A program made the position numbers and the translations under genes. Under the pieces are notes generated by a model. That model was given only the letters and a program-made list of their open reading frames with translations. It was not told the DNA's origin and searched no databases. DNA of 63,612 bases from contig CANGFA010000014.1 in NCBI GenBank assembly GCA_947453145.1, positions 1-63,612 on the forward strand. The letters are read 5' to 3'. Position 1 is the stretch's first letter, and the number at the start of each line of letters is the position of its first letter. This document shows positions 44,116 to 54,300 of this stretch, piece by piece. This stretch comes from Bacteroidota bacterium. GTDB lineage: Bacteria > Bacteroidota > Bacteroidia > Chitinophagales > Chitinophagaceae.

Positions 44116-45261
44116 ATGAACCTCAATAGAAATATAAAATATATATTTATCACTTTCGCTATTTTTTTGAGTGCCAGTAAATTGGTGGCTCAAAAAAAAG
44201 CGAAAGTTTCTAAAAGCGATAGCTTAAGTTGTTGTACCAAAATACCCGCACGTTTTGGAATTGGAAGCGCATTAACTCAAACAGATTCAATCAATGCTGT
44301 AAATAAAGCAAAAGTTTCACATGAAGGAATGGTGCACATAAAAGCACAAACTTTTTTAATGGGTGCAGATGATAAGGAAGGTAGAGTGGATGAATATCCG
44401 CAAATTAAAGTGCAGCTTTCTGATTTTTGGATAGATGTAACGGAAGTAACCAATGCGCAGTTTAAAAAATTTGTAGATGCTACCGGTTATATTACTACAG
44501 CTGAACAAAAACCAGATTGGGAATTAATTAAATTGCAATTACCACCTGGGACACCCAAGCCTTCGGAAGATGTTTTGGTAGCGGCTTCGCTTGTTTTTGA
44601 AAAACAACCCAATGGTACGCCTTTGGATAATCCCGCTGCTTGGTGGGTTTGGAAACAAGGAGCCAATTGGAAACATCCACAAGGTCCTGGTTCCGATATA
44701 AAGGGTAAAGATAATTATCCAGTAGTCCATGTTTCTTGGGATGACGCTCAAGCCTATTGCAAATGGGCGGGCAAACTATTGCCAACCGAAGCACAGTGGG
44801 AATGTGCAGCAAGGGGAGGTCTCAAAACAAAATATACTTGGGGTTTAGAGGACATTGAAAAAGGAAAACCAAAAGCAAATACTTGGCAGGGGACTTTTCC
44901 AAGTAACAATACCAAATGGGATAAATTTGATGGGTTAGCTCCTGTAAAGCAGTTTCCACCAAATGCTGTTGGTTTATATGATATGGCAGGCAATGTATGG
45001 GAATGGTGCTCGGATTGGTATAGAGAAGATACGTATGCTACTGAATTAGAAAACAATAATGGTAAGTTAATTGTAAATCCAACCGGCCCTTTAGATAGTT
45101 ATGATCCTCAAGAACCCAATACGCCTAAGCGCGTGGTGCGTGGGGGATCTTTTTTATGCAATGCATCTTATTGCAAAGGGTATAGAGTTACCTCAAGAAT
45201 GAAAACTTCCGCAGATACCGGATTGGAACATACCGGTTTTAGATGTGTCTCCATTCAATAA
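44116..45261 (+). CDS. Formylglycine-generating enzyme (sulfatase maturase, SUMF1/FGE type)
   Basis: A 381-residue protein with an N-terminal signal (about 1-25), so probably periplasmic. The FGE-sulfatase fold (about 70-380) has FLMGADDKEGRVDEYP, VSWDDAQAYCKWAGKLLPTE, YDMAGNVWEWCSDWY and GGSFLCNASYCKGYRVTSR. The decisive feature is Cys348 and Cys353 in CNASYC, matching the two copper-binding catalytic cysteines of human FGE (CHRSYC). Most SUMF1-domain proteins lack this pair. The enzyme oxidises the Cys of CxPxR using O2, so it should activate the four Cys-type sulfatases encoded upstream. I do not give a gene symbol because bacterial naming is not standard. Confidence 0.9.
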   Translation: MNLNRNIKYIFITFAIFLSASKLVAQKKAKVSKSDSLSCCTKIPARFGIGSALTQTDSINAVNKAKVSHEGMVHIKAQTFLMGADDKEGRVDEYPQIKVQLSDFWIDVTEVTNAQFKKFVDATGYITTAEQKPDWELIKLQLPPGTPKPSEDVLVAASLVFEKQPNGTPLDNPAAWWVWKQGANWKHPQGPGSDIKGKDNYPVVHVSWDDAQAYCKWAGKLLPTEAQWECAARGGLKTKYTWGLEDIEKGKPKANTWQGTFPSNNTKWDKFDGLAPVKQFPPNAVGLYDMAGNVWEWCSDWYREDTYATELENNNGKLIVNPTGPLDSYDPQEPNTPKRVVRGGSFLCNASYCKGYRVTSRMKTSADTGLEHTGFRCVSIQ

Positions 45262-45319
45262 TTTGATTAATTTTAAGGGGATCATTTTTACTTTCTAATT
45301 TCTTACCAAAATGCGTTGA

Positions 45320-47767
45320 ATGCTCAAATTGCTCGGGTCCTTTTTATTGCTGTTTTCAAGTTTTTTCGTGCTTGCTCAAAATAAACCCAATTCAGTTACA
45401 GGAAGTATTTACGGCAGCATTTTTGATGAAAAAACGGAAAGGCCCATAGCTGCTTCCACTATCAAGCTTTATAAAATTTCAGACAGTAGTTTTACGTCTA
45501 GTGTAATTACCAAAAAAGACGGTTCTTTCGAATTCCAAAAGTTGGATTCTGGCTTTTATAAATTAAGTATTTCCATGGTGGGATATGCTAATACTATTAT
45601 GGATAGTATACATATATATTCCGAAAAAATAGATATTAATTTAGGTGATTTAAAATTAAATGAAGCGGCTCATTCATTAACAGAGGTTATCGTTTATGCC
45701 GAAAAGCCATTGATTGAAAATAAAGATGGTAAGCTCATCGTAAATGTTGGTGAAAGTCCCTTAAGCAATGGGACAAGTGCGGCCGAAATGCTACGCAATT
45801 TGCCACTCATGAATGTGAATCCGGACGGCACACTTTTAATGCAAGGCAGGGTGCCTTTGATTTTAATGGATGAGAAGCCCGTAAATTTAAGTGGACAACA
45901 ACTTGCCGATTTATTAGAAAGCTTGCCTGCGAATGTGGTTGAAAAAGTTGAATTAATGAGCAATCCTCCTCCGGAGTATGCAACTTATCCTGGCGGAGTA
46001 ATAAATATTGTAACCAAGAAAGGAAGAATAGGAATAAGTAATAGAATTTCGGTAACTGGAGGTACCAAAGGAGAAAAAGCAATTTCAAATAACTATAATT
46101 ACAGAAGTGGTAAGTTTAATTTGCTTTCTACTTTTGGAGTGGGTAATAATGAAGTAAGTGGTAGCTCCTATTCGCATAGGGAAAATATTTACAAGGACTA
46201 TGTAAACTATTTTTATACTAATACCTTATATAAAAATATAAATACAACCCCCAATTTGCGTTTACAGGCGGACTATGATTTTAATAAAAAATCCAATGCG
46301 AGTTTTGTATATCAAGGTAATTTAAATTATTACCATAATCACTCTAATATTCTCTCCACTAATTTGGATAGTACTTTAACCATTTACAAAGCCAATACTA
46401 GATCAAACGAATACGAAGGTGATGGGTATAGTCATGCCATTTCAAGCTCCTATCAGTGGAAGGGTAAAAATCCGGTCGAAAAATTGCAGTTGTCAACAGG
46501 GATGAGTTTTAGTAAGAATGATAATAATAGGGATTTTTATCAGCAGTTTCTTCAATCTAATTTTATGCCAACTGGACTTGATTCTACGCAAGTTCAATTG
46601 ACGGATAATTTTATTCGTTCTTTTTATGTAAATGGAAATTATAATAAGCCTTTAAATGATTCCGGTACCATTTATCTTTCGACAGGCGGGTCTTATTCAA
46701 ACAACACTAATCATAATATTTTAAGCACTAGTTTTTTAAGTAAGTACAATAATAGTTATGTTAATAATAACTTGCTAAGTAATAATTTTTATTTTCATCA
46801 AACCATACTTCAATTAAGAACTTCATTAATTATAGGACTTCCAAAAAAATGGAGAATTATAGCCGGTGTTCAAGCAGAACATACCCAATCGGATTTTGAG
46901 TTTATTAAAGGAAATTCGGCCGATGCAAATAATGCTTATTTTAATTTTTTGCCTAATATTACGTTAAGGAAAGAATTTAATAAGGAATTTTCTATCTCTT
47001 GGGTTTATCGGGAAACCATACGCAGGCCGGGTATTACAGAACTAAATCCCAATATTGATTATAGTGACCCCTATAATATTAGGTTTGGTAACCCCTTAAT
47101 TAAACCAACGCTTAACGACAATTATGACTTTAATATCACTTATGTTAAACCTACATTTAACCTAAATGGAAATTTTGGATACAACCATATTAAGCAGGTT
47201 TTTAATGCAGTAAGAACCTTAATTGAAAGTGGTAAAACACAAACTACCTATCAAAATATTTCAAATCAAGATGAATATGCAGGAAGTATATGGACAGGTA
47301 TAAACATAACCAAAAAGTTTAAAATTAATTTAAGTGGCGGGGTCATCTATTATAAGTATAATACTATAGAAAAAATATTGTTTAAATATATGGACGGTGC
47401 AACTGAGTATGGAACCCTTAATTATTCTTACGCGTTAAATAATTTAACCACTATAGAAGCAAGTAATAAGTATGGGTCCTATATTAATCCGCAAGGCAAG
47501 AGCCATAGCAATATAAATATGAGCTTTAGTGCAATGCATAAGTTTTTCAATAAAAAATTAATTGCATCTTTTGCAATAATCGATCCTTTTGGGTTACAAA
47601 AATACGATGGCTACACAGTAGGCACTAATTTTAATATCATTAGCCATAGTGAAAGTAATACCCAAAATTTTAGACTTTCACTTAGCTATCAATTTAACAA
47701 AACTATGTTAAAAAGTAAATTAGCAGAGATGGAAAAACAGTCCGCTATTAATAGCCTAAAACCCTAG
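45320..47767 (+). CDS. Outer-membrane beta-barrel protein, TonB-dependent-receptor-like (OMP_b-brl_3), second copy
   Basis: An 815-residue outer-membrane protein; signal peptide 1-19. It has a carboxypeptidase-regulatory-like domain (30-115, IYGSIFDEKTERPIAAST), a plug (ENKDGKLIVNVGESPLS, PPPEYATYPGGVINIVTKK) and a PF14905-type barrel. Its architecture parallels the barrel at 16464-18944 at the other end of the locus. It has no SusD partner. It lies 58 bp after the FGE gene, likely the last gene of the right arm. The barrel ends in FRLSLSYQFNK followed by a short tail. Confidence 0.85.
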   Translation: MLKLLGSFLLLFSSFFVLAQNKPNSVTGSIYGSIFDEKTERPIAASTIKLYKISDSSFTSSVITKKDGSFEFQKLDSGFYKLSISMVGYANTIMDSIHIYSEKIDINLGDLKLNEAAHSLTEVIVYAEKPLIENKDGKLIVNVGESPLSNGTSAAEMLRNLPLMNVNPDGTLLMQGRVPLILMDEKPVNLSGQQLADLLESLPANVVEKVELMSNPPPEYATYPGGVINIVTKKGRIGISNRISVTGGTKGEKAISNNYNYRSGKFNLLSTFGVGNNEVSGSSYSHRENIYKDYVNYFYTNTLYKNINTTPNLRLQADYDFNKKSNASFVYQGNLNYYHNHSNILSTNLDSTLTIYKANTRSNEYEGDGYSHAISSSYQWKGKNPVEKLQLSTGMSFSKNDNNRDFYQQFLQSNFMPTGLDSTQVQLTDNFIRSFYVNGNYNKPLNDSGTIYLSTGGSYSNNTNHNILSTSFLSKYNNSYVNNNLLSNNFYFHQTILQLRTSLIIGLPKKWRIIAGVQAEHTQSDFEFIKGNSADANNAYFNFLPNITLRKEFNKEFSISWVYRETIRRPGITELNPNIDYSDPYNIRFGNPLIKPTLNDNYDFNITYVKPTFNLNGNFGYNHIKQVFNAVRTLIESGKTQTTYQNISNQDEYAGSIWTGINITKKFKINLSGGVIYYKYNTIEKILFKYMDGATEYGTLNYSYALNNLTTIEASNKYGSYINPQGKSHSNINMSFSAMHKFFNKKLIASFAIIDPFGLQKYDGYTVGTNFNIISHSESNTQNFRLSLSYQFNKTMLKSKLAEMEKQSAINSLKP

Positions 47768-47772
47768 CCACT

Positions 47773-48726
47773 TTATTTAACATACAATATGGCAGGGACA
47801 GGTCTTTCTCCGGTTGGATCAGAAGGTTTTATGGTTTCTTTTCCATTTATAAGTAAACAGGAACTGCCACCACCGTCTAAGTTTAATGCTTCCACACAGC
47901 CAAGTGCTAATAATATAGAACCTATTTCTTGAAGCGTAGCACCAACAGCTATGCCTTTAAACCTTCCTTGTATAGCTAAAATAATTAAATCACCGTCCTT
48001 TGTATAACCCATTGCAGTTCTAGGATGTCTGTCTAAGATTTGTTTGCCGGTGAATTTTCGTTCCTGTTCATTGCTAATGGAAATAAGACTGTCCTTTATT
48101 AATACTGGTCCGCCACCTACTGCCCAGTTTACATTCCATTTTGCAAGTCCTTTTAATTTAGGATGGGATAGGGGTAATTTAAATAGGGAATCTTTAAATG
48201 GAGATAACGTAGTGGACTGGTAATAAACATGACGTAATGCAGAGTCCGTAAAAGTATATGCTACATCTAGTTGCTTTTGCTTTTTAAAAAGTCCGTTTTC
48301 TATCATACCTAATGCCGAAGGAAGTACATGTGTATACGTGAAGGTATCCTTTCCTCTATTCATCATACTATTTACATTGTAGGAAACGACCTTGCCTTCC
48401 TTTACAATCACATTTAAATTCGTATTATTTTTAAATTCAAAAAAAGAGGCATTTACCACTACAGTGGGTGAATTTAAACGGTCGTAAAATTGTTTAGGTG
48501 TAAATCTTCGATATAAAGTGGTATCTGTATTTATGACTAACTTTTTATCGGTCGTTTTTATTTTTACATAATAAGCTATAAATGCACTGTCATTAAATTT
48601 TCCTTCCCATTCAAAAAGTTGAATACTTTCAGTTGTTAGGCCAAACTGATTAGATACTTGTTTCCATTGTGATTTACCAGTAAAAACCAGCATCAAAAAT
48701 ACTGCACTAAAGAGCATCTTTTTCAT
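47773..48726 (-). CDS. NAGPA-type phosphodiester glycosidase
   Basis: A 317-residue exported protein with signal peptide 1-19. It matches the phosphodiester glycosidase domain (PF09992) of the mannose-6-phosphate uncovering enzyme: VVVNASFFEFKNNTN, NWAVGGGPVLIKD, RHPRTAMGYTKDGDLI, ALNLDGGGSSCLL and ERPVPAILYV. Members cleave sugar-phosphodiester links, for example in teichoic acids or phosphoglycans. It is convergent with the right-arm barrel gene, with only 5 bp between stops, and has its own start; a link to the PUL is possible but not shown. Confidence 0.85.
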   Translation of the reverse strand: MKKMLFSAVFLMLVFTGKSQWKQVSNQFGLTTESIQLFEWEGKFNDSAFIAYYVKIKTTDKKLVINTDTTLYRRFTPKQFYDRLNSPTVVVNASFFEFKNNTNLNVIVKEGKVVSYNVNSMMNRGKDTFTYTHVLPSALGMIENGLFKKQKQLDVAYTFTDSALRHVYYQSTTLSPFKDSLFKLPLSHPKLKGLAKWNVNWAVGGGPVLIKDSLISISNEQERKFTGKQILDRHPRTAMGYTKDGDLIILAIQGRFKGIAVGATLQEIGSILLALGCVEALNLDGGGSSCLLINGKETIKPSDPTGERPVPAILYVK

Positions 48727-48816
48727 AGCAAATTGTTTGAAATCAAATTTATTGCATTTTTAGCAGCTTTGAAATTTACTTTTAAAGAGATAGGATGTCA
48801 CTTATTAGGGTAAATA

Positions 48817-48850
48817 AAAAGGGCTGCCTCCGAATAGAGACAGCCCTTTT
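48817..48850 (-). terminator. Intrinsic terminator of the SusC2 operon
   Basis: AAAAGGGCTG (48817-48826) pairs perfectly with CAGCCCTTTT (48841-48850), and a T-run follows on the minus strand. It lies 20 bp beyond the DUF4397 gene stop. Confidence 0.9.
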
Positions 48851-48869
48851 ATAAGATAAGTTCAGCTAA

Positions 48870-49661
48870 TTACTGATTTGCATAGGTAATTAAAGCTCTT
48901 CCTTTTGGTGCAGTTGTAGTACTAGGCGTTCCCTTATATACTAAGGTGTAAGCTCTTTGTCTAGCTAATGGATTAGTTGCGGTGGTTAATCTTGCTAATT
49001 CAAACAAGCCTCCAGCTCTTCTCACAATTAAGGTATCTGTTACGAAATTATAAGGCTGTTGCGTAAATTCAGTAACGGTACCTGGACTTACATTCGCAAA
49101 TATATTACCAGCTCTTCTTGTAGAGTAGATATCTACATTCTTACCAGCTGTGTCATTTAAGATAGCATGAACAAAACGCATAGTGAATGAATTGGTATCT
49201 GACAATACAAAGTTATCCAATGTGAATATTTGCTTGTTATCATTTGCATTCAAAATAGAATCGGTAATAATTAAAGAGTAATATCTACCCGGTACAAGGA
49301 ATTTATTTAAGGTAGTAACAGCAATTGAATCTGAAACTAGCAGTCCATTGGTAGAAATTTTTATACTTGTAGCGCCAGATGGCACAGCTGCATATAAATT
49401 GGTTGTAGATGGGAACATTGAACCAAAAGTTAAAAAGGACCCATTTACTTTTTTTCCATTTAGGAATAAGTTTACACTATCACTATTGTTCGTTGCTAAT
49501 CTGAAAGCAGGTGCAAAGTGTATTATTTTAATAAAGGCGTTGTCTGAAACGGAGTTTGTTTTAGCAACAATTTCCATAGGTGTTGTAGTTTGTTTAGAGC
49601 AAGACCACAATAAACCTCCCATGCTAGCCAATATTAAAACTAAGAATATATTTTTTTTCAT
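48870..49661 (-). CDS. DUF4397 lipoprotein
   Basis: A 263-residue lipoprotein (LLWSC, Cys21) with two DUF4397-like immunoglobulin-fold repeats: FIKIIHFAPAFR...VNLFLNGKKV and FTMRFVHAILNDTAGKNVDIY. It starts 22 bp after the SusD-like_2 gene and is followed by a strong terminator, so it is the third gene of the SusC-SusD operon. In this position it may serve as an accessory surface-binding protein; no activity is known for the family. Confidence 0.85.
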   Translation of the reverse strand: MKKNIFLVLILASMGGLLWSCSKQTTTPMEIVAKTNSVSDNAFIKIIHFAPAFRLATNNSDSVNLFLNGKKVNGSFLTFGSMFPSTTNLYAAVPSGATSIKISTNGLLVSDSIAVTTLNKFLVPGRYYSLIITDSILNANDNKQIFTLDNFVLSDTNSFTMRFVHAILNDTAGKNVDIYSTRRAGNIFANVSPGTVTEFTQQPYNFVTDTLIVRRAGGLFELARLTTATNPLARQRAYTLVYKGTPSTTTAPKGRALITYANQ

Positions 49662-49683
49662 TTTGCTTATTTTAATATGTTAT

Positions 49684-51336
49684 TTATTTCTGAGAGAACC
49701 ACATTTCATAGGTGTTGTAATCCAAGTTTTGGTAAGCACCAATTCTTGTTAATTCTGGCACATTATATAAGTACTCTGAGTTATATCTAGGTCTACAACG
49801 ATAAACCAACTTCCCATTGTTTGTTGACAGTAAGTTCGCACCAGATGGCGGAGTGAAATTGGCATACACTTGTTTTCCGGTTGCAGGATCTATATCGGTG
49901 TAATGGAATTTTCTCATGTCAATCCATGTTTGGTGAACGCCCCATCCGTATAAAGCAATATATTTTTGCAACATAATTCTTGTAAGTGTTAATGCACTTG
50001 ATGTGGCTGGTATAACAGCCGGATTGCTCATATATGCAGCTTTTGTTGCAGCAGTAATTTGATTAGTAACTGGTACGTTTTGAGGATACGTACTGGTAAT
50101 CATATCAAAATTCAAACTAATTGCATTCGTATAAGCAGTTAATGCTAATGAAGTATTTCCTTTTCTAAGTGCTGCTTCGGCAATAATAAATTGCATTTCT
50201 GAGGCAGTCATTAATGGCCATGGGCTTGTATTTTGATATAAATATCTGCTACTATCTACAGTGGGTGCAGTGGTTGCAGTTGCAGTAGGATTACCCCAAT
50301 AATTTTGCGGATAATCTGCTGCAGCAACACCTGTGGTTCCAGCCCAAACAGTTAAGCCTTTAAAAGTTTTGTTGCCATTTTCTCTTAACATATACCATCT
50401 TCTTGGATCTGCTACACCGGCAAAGGCATCTGCATTATTACCAGACATTAAATCTGCTATGTATGAAGCTTGTCTAATGCTACCAATATTTCCTCTAAAT
50501 GGACCAAAGTAGTTATTTACAGCGGAAGTAAGACCTCCGGCAACTTTAACGGCTGCGTTGTCGGCATTTGTAGACATTGATAAAGTAGCATATTTAATAG
50601 CAGAATCTGCATAACCATTGGTTAGGAAAATTTGCTTGCTACTTAAGTCAATGTATGATCTTGCTAAAATACCGTACACGAACTTTTTCCACTTGTCTAC
50701 ATCACCATTAAAAAAGTAGGCATCGCCAATGGCTAAATTGTCTTTACTTACTTTTCCGTCGGTTTTATTTAAAAAACCAAGTGCTCTATAACAAACAGCT
50801 CTACAACTGTCATAAAATTCTGGTTGTGTTTCATAATGAAACTGAACGAGGTTGGTGTTAAAAGCTTCTCTTAATGGAGCGTCACTGTATTGGTTTGTTA
50901 ATTCAAGCCATCCCCATGCTCTAATTGCAGTAGCGGCGCCCACATAATCCCATTTTTGTTGCTCTGTACCCCATTGGATTATTTTATTTACGTTTTGACC
51001 TTGACCATAATACACAGCGGCCCAAACCGATCCGGTATTATCACTGTTTACAGTTCCACCCATTTGACCATAGTTTTCACCATTGGTGGTGGTACCCCAG
51101 TATTGGATATATCTTCCAAGTAATATGGCATCTGCTTGAACGCCATATCCAGTTCCCGCTGAGGAGTAAAAAGCAGTAAAGCTTCCGATCACTCCAGACA
51201 AGATTGATTCGATTGGTTCTACTACTGCTGCATTTGGATTTTGATAAGCATCATCTATTTTTTTACTACAAGAAATAGTGAATAGCGTACCTATTAATCC
51301 AACAGACAGGAGCGATTTATAAATTTTATTTTTCAT
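49684..51336 (-). CDS. SusD-like_2 (RagB-type) nutrient-binding lipoprotein
   Basis: A 550-residue lipoprotein; lipobox FTISC (Cys23). The fold is of the SusD-like_2 type (PF12771), marked by GRYIQYWGTTTNGENYG, AATAIRAWGWLELTNQYSD, PWPLMTASEMQFIIAEAAL and GVHQTWIDMRKFHYTDID. This branch often accompanies peptide or unknown-nutrient importers and glycan importers alike. It is encoded 25 bp downstream of its SusC partner. No carbohydrate enzymes are adjacent, so the ligand is unknown. Confidence 0.92.
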   Translation of the reverse strand: MKNKIYKSLLSVGLIGTLFTISCSKKIDDAYQNPNAAVVEPIESILSGVIGSFTAFYSSAGTGYGVQADAILLGRYIQYWGTTTNGENYGQMGGTVNSDNTGSVWAAVYYGQGQNVNKIIQWGTEQQKWDYVGAATAIRAWGWLELTNQYSDAPLREAFNTNLVQFHYETQPEFYDSCRAVCYRALGFLNKTDGKVSKDNLAIGDAYFFNGDVDKWKKFVYGILARSYIDLSSKQIFLTNGYADSAIKYATLSMSTNADNAAVKVAGGLTSAVNNYFGPFRGNIGSIRQASYIADLMSGNNADAFAGVADPRRWYMLRENGNKTFKGLTVWAGTTGVAAADYPQNYWGNPTATATTAPTVDSSRYLYQNTSPWPLMTASEMQFIIAEAALRKGNTSLALTAYTNAISLNFDMITSTYPQNVPVTNQITAATKAAYMSNPAVIPATSSALTLTRIMLQKYIALYGWGVHQTWIDMRKFHYTDIDPATGKQVYANFTPPSGANLLSTNNGKLVYRCRPRYNSEYLYNVPELTRIGAYQNLDYNTYEMWFSQK

Positions 51337-51361
51337 AAAAACTATTGTTTATCTTTTTTAA

Positions 51362-54300
51362 TTAAAAATTAGCTCTCATTCCAAAGCTATAACTAATTGG
51401 AGTTGGTGCACTACCTAAATCCAATCCATATCCTCCAATACCACCAGTACTTGGGTTATTAGAGTTAACAGCAGGATCTGCTCCATGATAATTCGTAATT
51501 AAAACTAAATCGTTACCTGTAAAGAAGAAGCTAACTGATTTAATTGGTTTAATATGATTCATCACATTCTTAGGTAATGTATAGTTAATGCTCAAATCTC
51601 TAAGTCTTAACCAATTCACATTCTTTTGAATAAACTCTTCATCCGGAAGTGAAGTATAATAAGAGCTTAAGAAGTAAGGATTAATTACAATAGAGTTAAC
51701 TGTTGGGTTCAATGAGTTTTGGTAACCATCGTTCAACACCCCTTTAACAACAAGTGGAGTAGTCCTGTCTGAAGTTCTTGCACTTTTACCCAAAGTAGTA
51801 AGTGCTTGATCTGTTCCATTGTAGATATCTCCACCTCTTTTCCAATCCCATAAAAAACTCAAGCTTAAATTTTTGTATCTAAACGAGTTTGAAATACCTA
51901 ATGTGAAATTTGGAGATCTGTCAGCGATTAATAAGTTACCTGTAGTCACTAATGGAATACCTGTTGTAGGGTTAATTAAAATAGCACCTGCAGCATTTCT
52001 TGTATAAGTAGAACCCGTAATGGTTCCAGTTGAATGATTTCTGATAAGGCCACCTCTTACGTTTGAAATATAAGTGTCTGAGTTATAGTAGTCATTTAAA
52101 ATTCCAATAGATTCAGGAAGCGTTAACACCCTGCTCCACATGTGGTTAAAGTTGAAGTTAATGTTCCAATTAAAATCATTTTTATTAATTGGGTTTAATC
52201 CAACTGTTAATTCAAGACCCTGATTACGAAGTGAAGAAGCATTGGTTGTGTTTAAGATAAAACCAGTTGCGTAACTAGCGCGATACCCTTGGCTAATTTG
52301 GTCTGTACAAAGTGTATTATAATAAGCAGCTTCAATAGTAATTGCATTTTTCAACATTCTTATTTCAGAACCAACTTCAAAAGTTTGTTGACGTTCAGGT
52401 CTTAAGTCTGGGTTGGCGTTGGTGAAACCATAAGTGAATCCAGGAATAGTAGAACTGTTTTGGTTATTTACAAAAACCGCTTGGTTTGAATAAGGGTCAT
52501 TTAACCTAGCAGTGTTAGCCATAGATCCTCTTAGTTTAAAGTAATCAACAATCCCACCTCTCTTAATAATTGGGAAGATGTCGGACATGATTAAACTTAA
52601 ACTTGCGCCAGGAAAATTATAATTTCTATTTTTTGCAGGCAAAGGAGAAGCCGTTTCAAAACGATGAGAATAAGTCAGGAAGGCCACATTGTTATATCCA
52701 ATGGAAGCCTCGCTAAAATATGCTAGCTCTCTAAGTATGTTTAAGTTTGGTAAACCAAAATAGTTTCTCAATAAACGCACTCTAGAACCAGGTAAGGATA
52801 TACTACTATCTGAAGGATTTAATTTAGTAATAACAGAGCCATTTTTGTACATAGATCCATTACTTAAAGAATCGATCAATTGAGTTCCCTTTACACTGTA
52901 TTGTTGCATTTCATTATCAATCCACATTGTACCTACCATTAAACGTGTAGAGAATTTACCAAAATTCTTTTTAGCTGTAGCCGTGATGGTATGATTGTAT
53001 CCTTTATAAGTTCTATAGTAGTTGTCTAATGAACCACGTGTTGCAGCTGTTAAGGCATAAGATTGAGGATGTGTAAGTAAGTATCCATCTTGTTGGTAAG
53101 TGTCATATCCAAAACGTCCAGCAACGCTTAACCAAGTGAATGGAGTAATGTCTATACCTAATGTACTTACATAGCGGGTATTTTTATCACCACTATAGTT
53201 ATTATATGCACTCCATAATGGATTGTCATAATCCGAATTTACATTTGAGTTAAACAAGGTTGTTTTACTGCCGTTTGAAGTTGCATAATTGGTAACATCA
53301 TTATTTGCAGGCCATTGATAAAGACTCAATAAGAATCCTCCAGTAGAGGCGTTACCTTTTAATGGCTTAATATTTTCAGAACTCGTAAAGGCGATTGAAG
53401 GTGTGATGGTTATGTATTTTCCAATTTTTGTGTTATTAGAAATTTTGAAATTGTATTTCTTTAACATGTTGTTTGGAATCACTCCTTGGTTGTCTAAAAA
53501 TTGACCTGATACTCTAAAGCCCATATCTTTTTTACCAAATTCTAAACCAATATTATGTGTTTGAGTAATACCTGTTTTATAAAAATGGTTAATGTTGTCA
53601 TATAACTTTGTAGTGGAAGGCCATAGTGGTCCAAAAGATTGGAATTGACCTGTAGTTGGAGGCGCAGTGGGGATACCATTACTTGCTCCAGGACCATAGT
53701 TATTGTTTACCTCTGCAAAACGCGTAATTTCTTGTGTTCTGAAATTATTATCATAAGTCACCAATAATTTTCCGCCAGTAGATTTAGATTTCTTAGTCGT
53801 AATTACTATGGCACCATTACTTGCTTGGCTACCATATAAAGAAGTAGCTTCTGGCCCTTTTAATACCGTTACGTTTTCAATATCATTTGGGTTCAAATCC
53901 GCCATACGGTTCATGTAGTCATTATTTCTGTTTGGCAAATCTGATGCCAAACCAATACCTGCACCACCCTGTGAATTGGTGTTTAAAGTAGAGTTGTCTA
54001 AAATGATACCATCTACAATAAACAATGGTTGGTTGGTTCCAGATAAAGTATTAAAACCTCTTAATATAATACCGGAAGAAGCACCAGCAGCACCTGTTGT
54101 AGGCGTTACCGTAATACCCGCAACCCTTCCTTGTAAACTATTGATAAAGTTCTCTCTTTGGGTTGTTTGAATATCTTTACCAGTTACATTTTGTGTAGAA
54201 TATCCAAGTTCTCTTGCATTTCTTTTAATGTCCATGGCAACAACAACTACCTCTTCTAATTGATCTTGAGTAGGAGTCAGTTGCACATTTACTTCAGCGC

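Larger units (their letters stand above)
16464..47767. other. Candidate polysaccharide utilization locus for a sulfated polyuronate
   Basis: Three transcription units surround a LacI-type regulator. The left arm (minus strand) is PL6, PL38-like lyase, outer-membrane barrel. The centre is GH88 (plus) and lacI (minus). The right arm (plus) is PL17, KdgF, SusC, SusD, four sulfatases, SASA esterase, PL38-like lyase, KduD, KduI, formylglycine-generating enzyme, barrel. The combination of alginate-lyase-type families with four sulfatases and their own maturase suggests a sulfated, acetylated uronan. The boundaries are a terminator on the left and a convergent gene on the right. The substrate is inference. 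Confidence 0.85.

Noticed and set aside
44116..45261. EgtB-like ergothioneine synthase or pilus-type SUMF1-domain protein
   Set aside because: It has no DinB-like domain, it has a signal peptide, and both FGE-specific cysteines are present next to four sulfatases.
16464..47767. Dermatan/chondroitin sulfate locus (PL6 as chondroitinase B with GH88 and sulfatases)
   Set aside because: Not fully excluded, but there is no PL8 lyase, no hexosamine catabolism gene, and the PL17/PL38-type lyases point to polyuronate.
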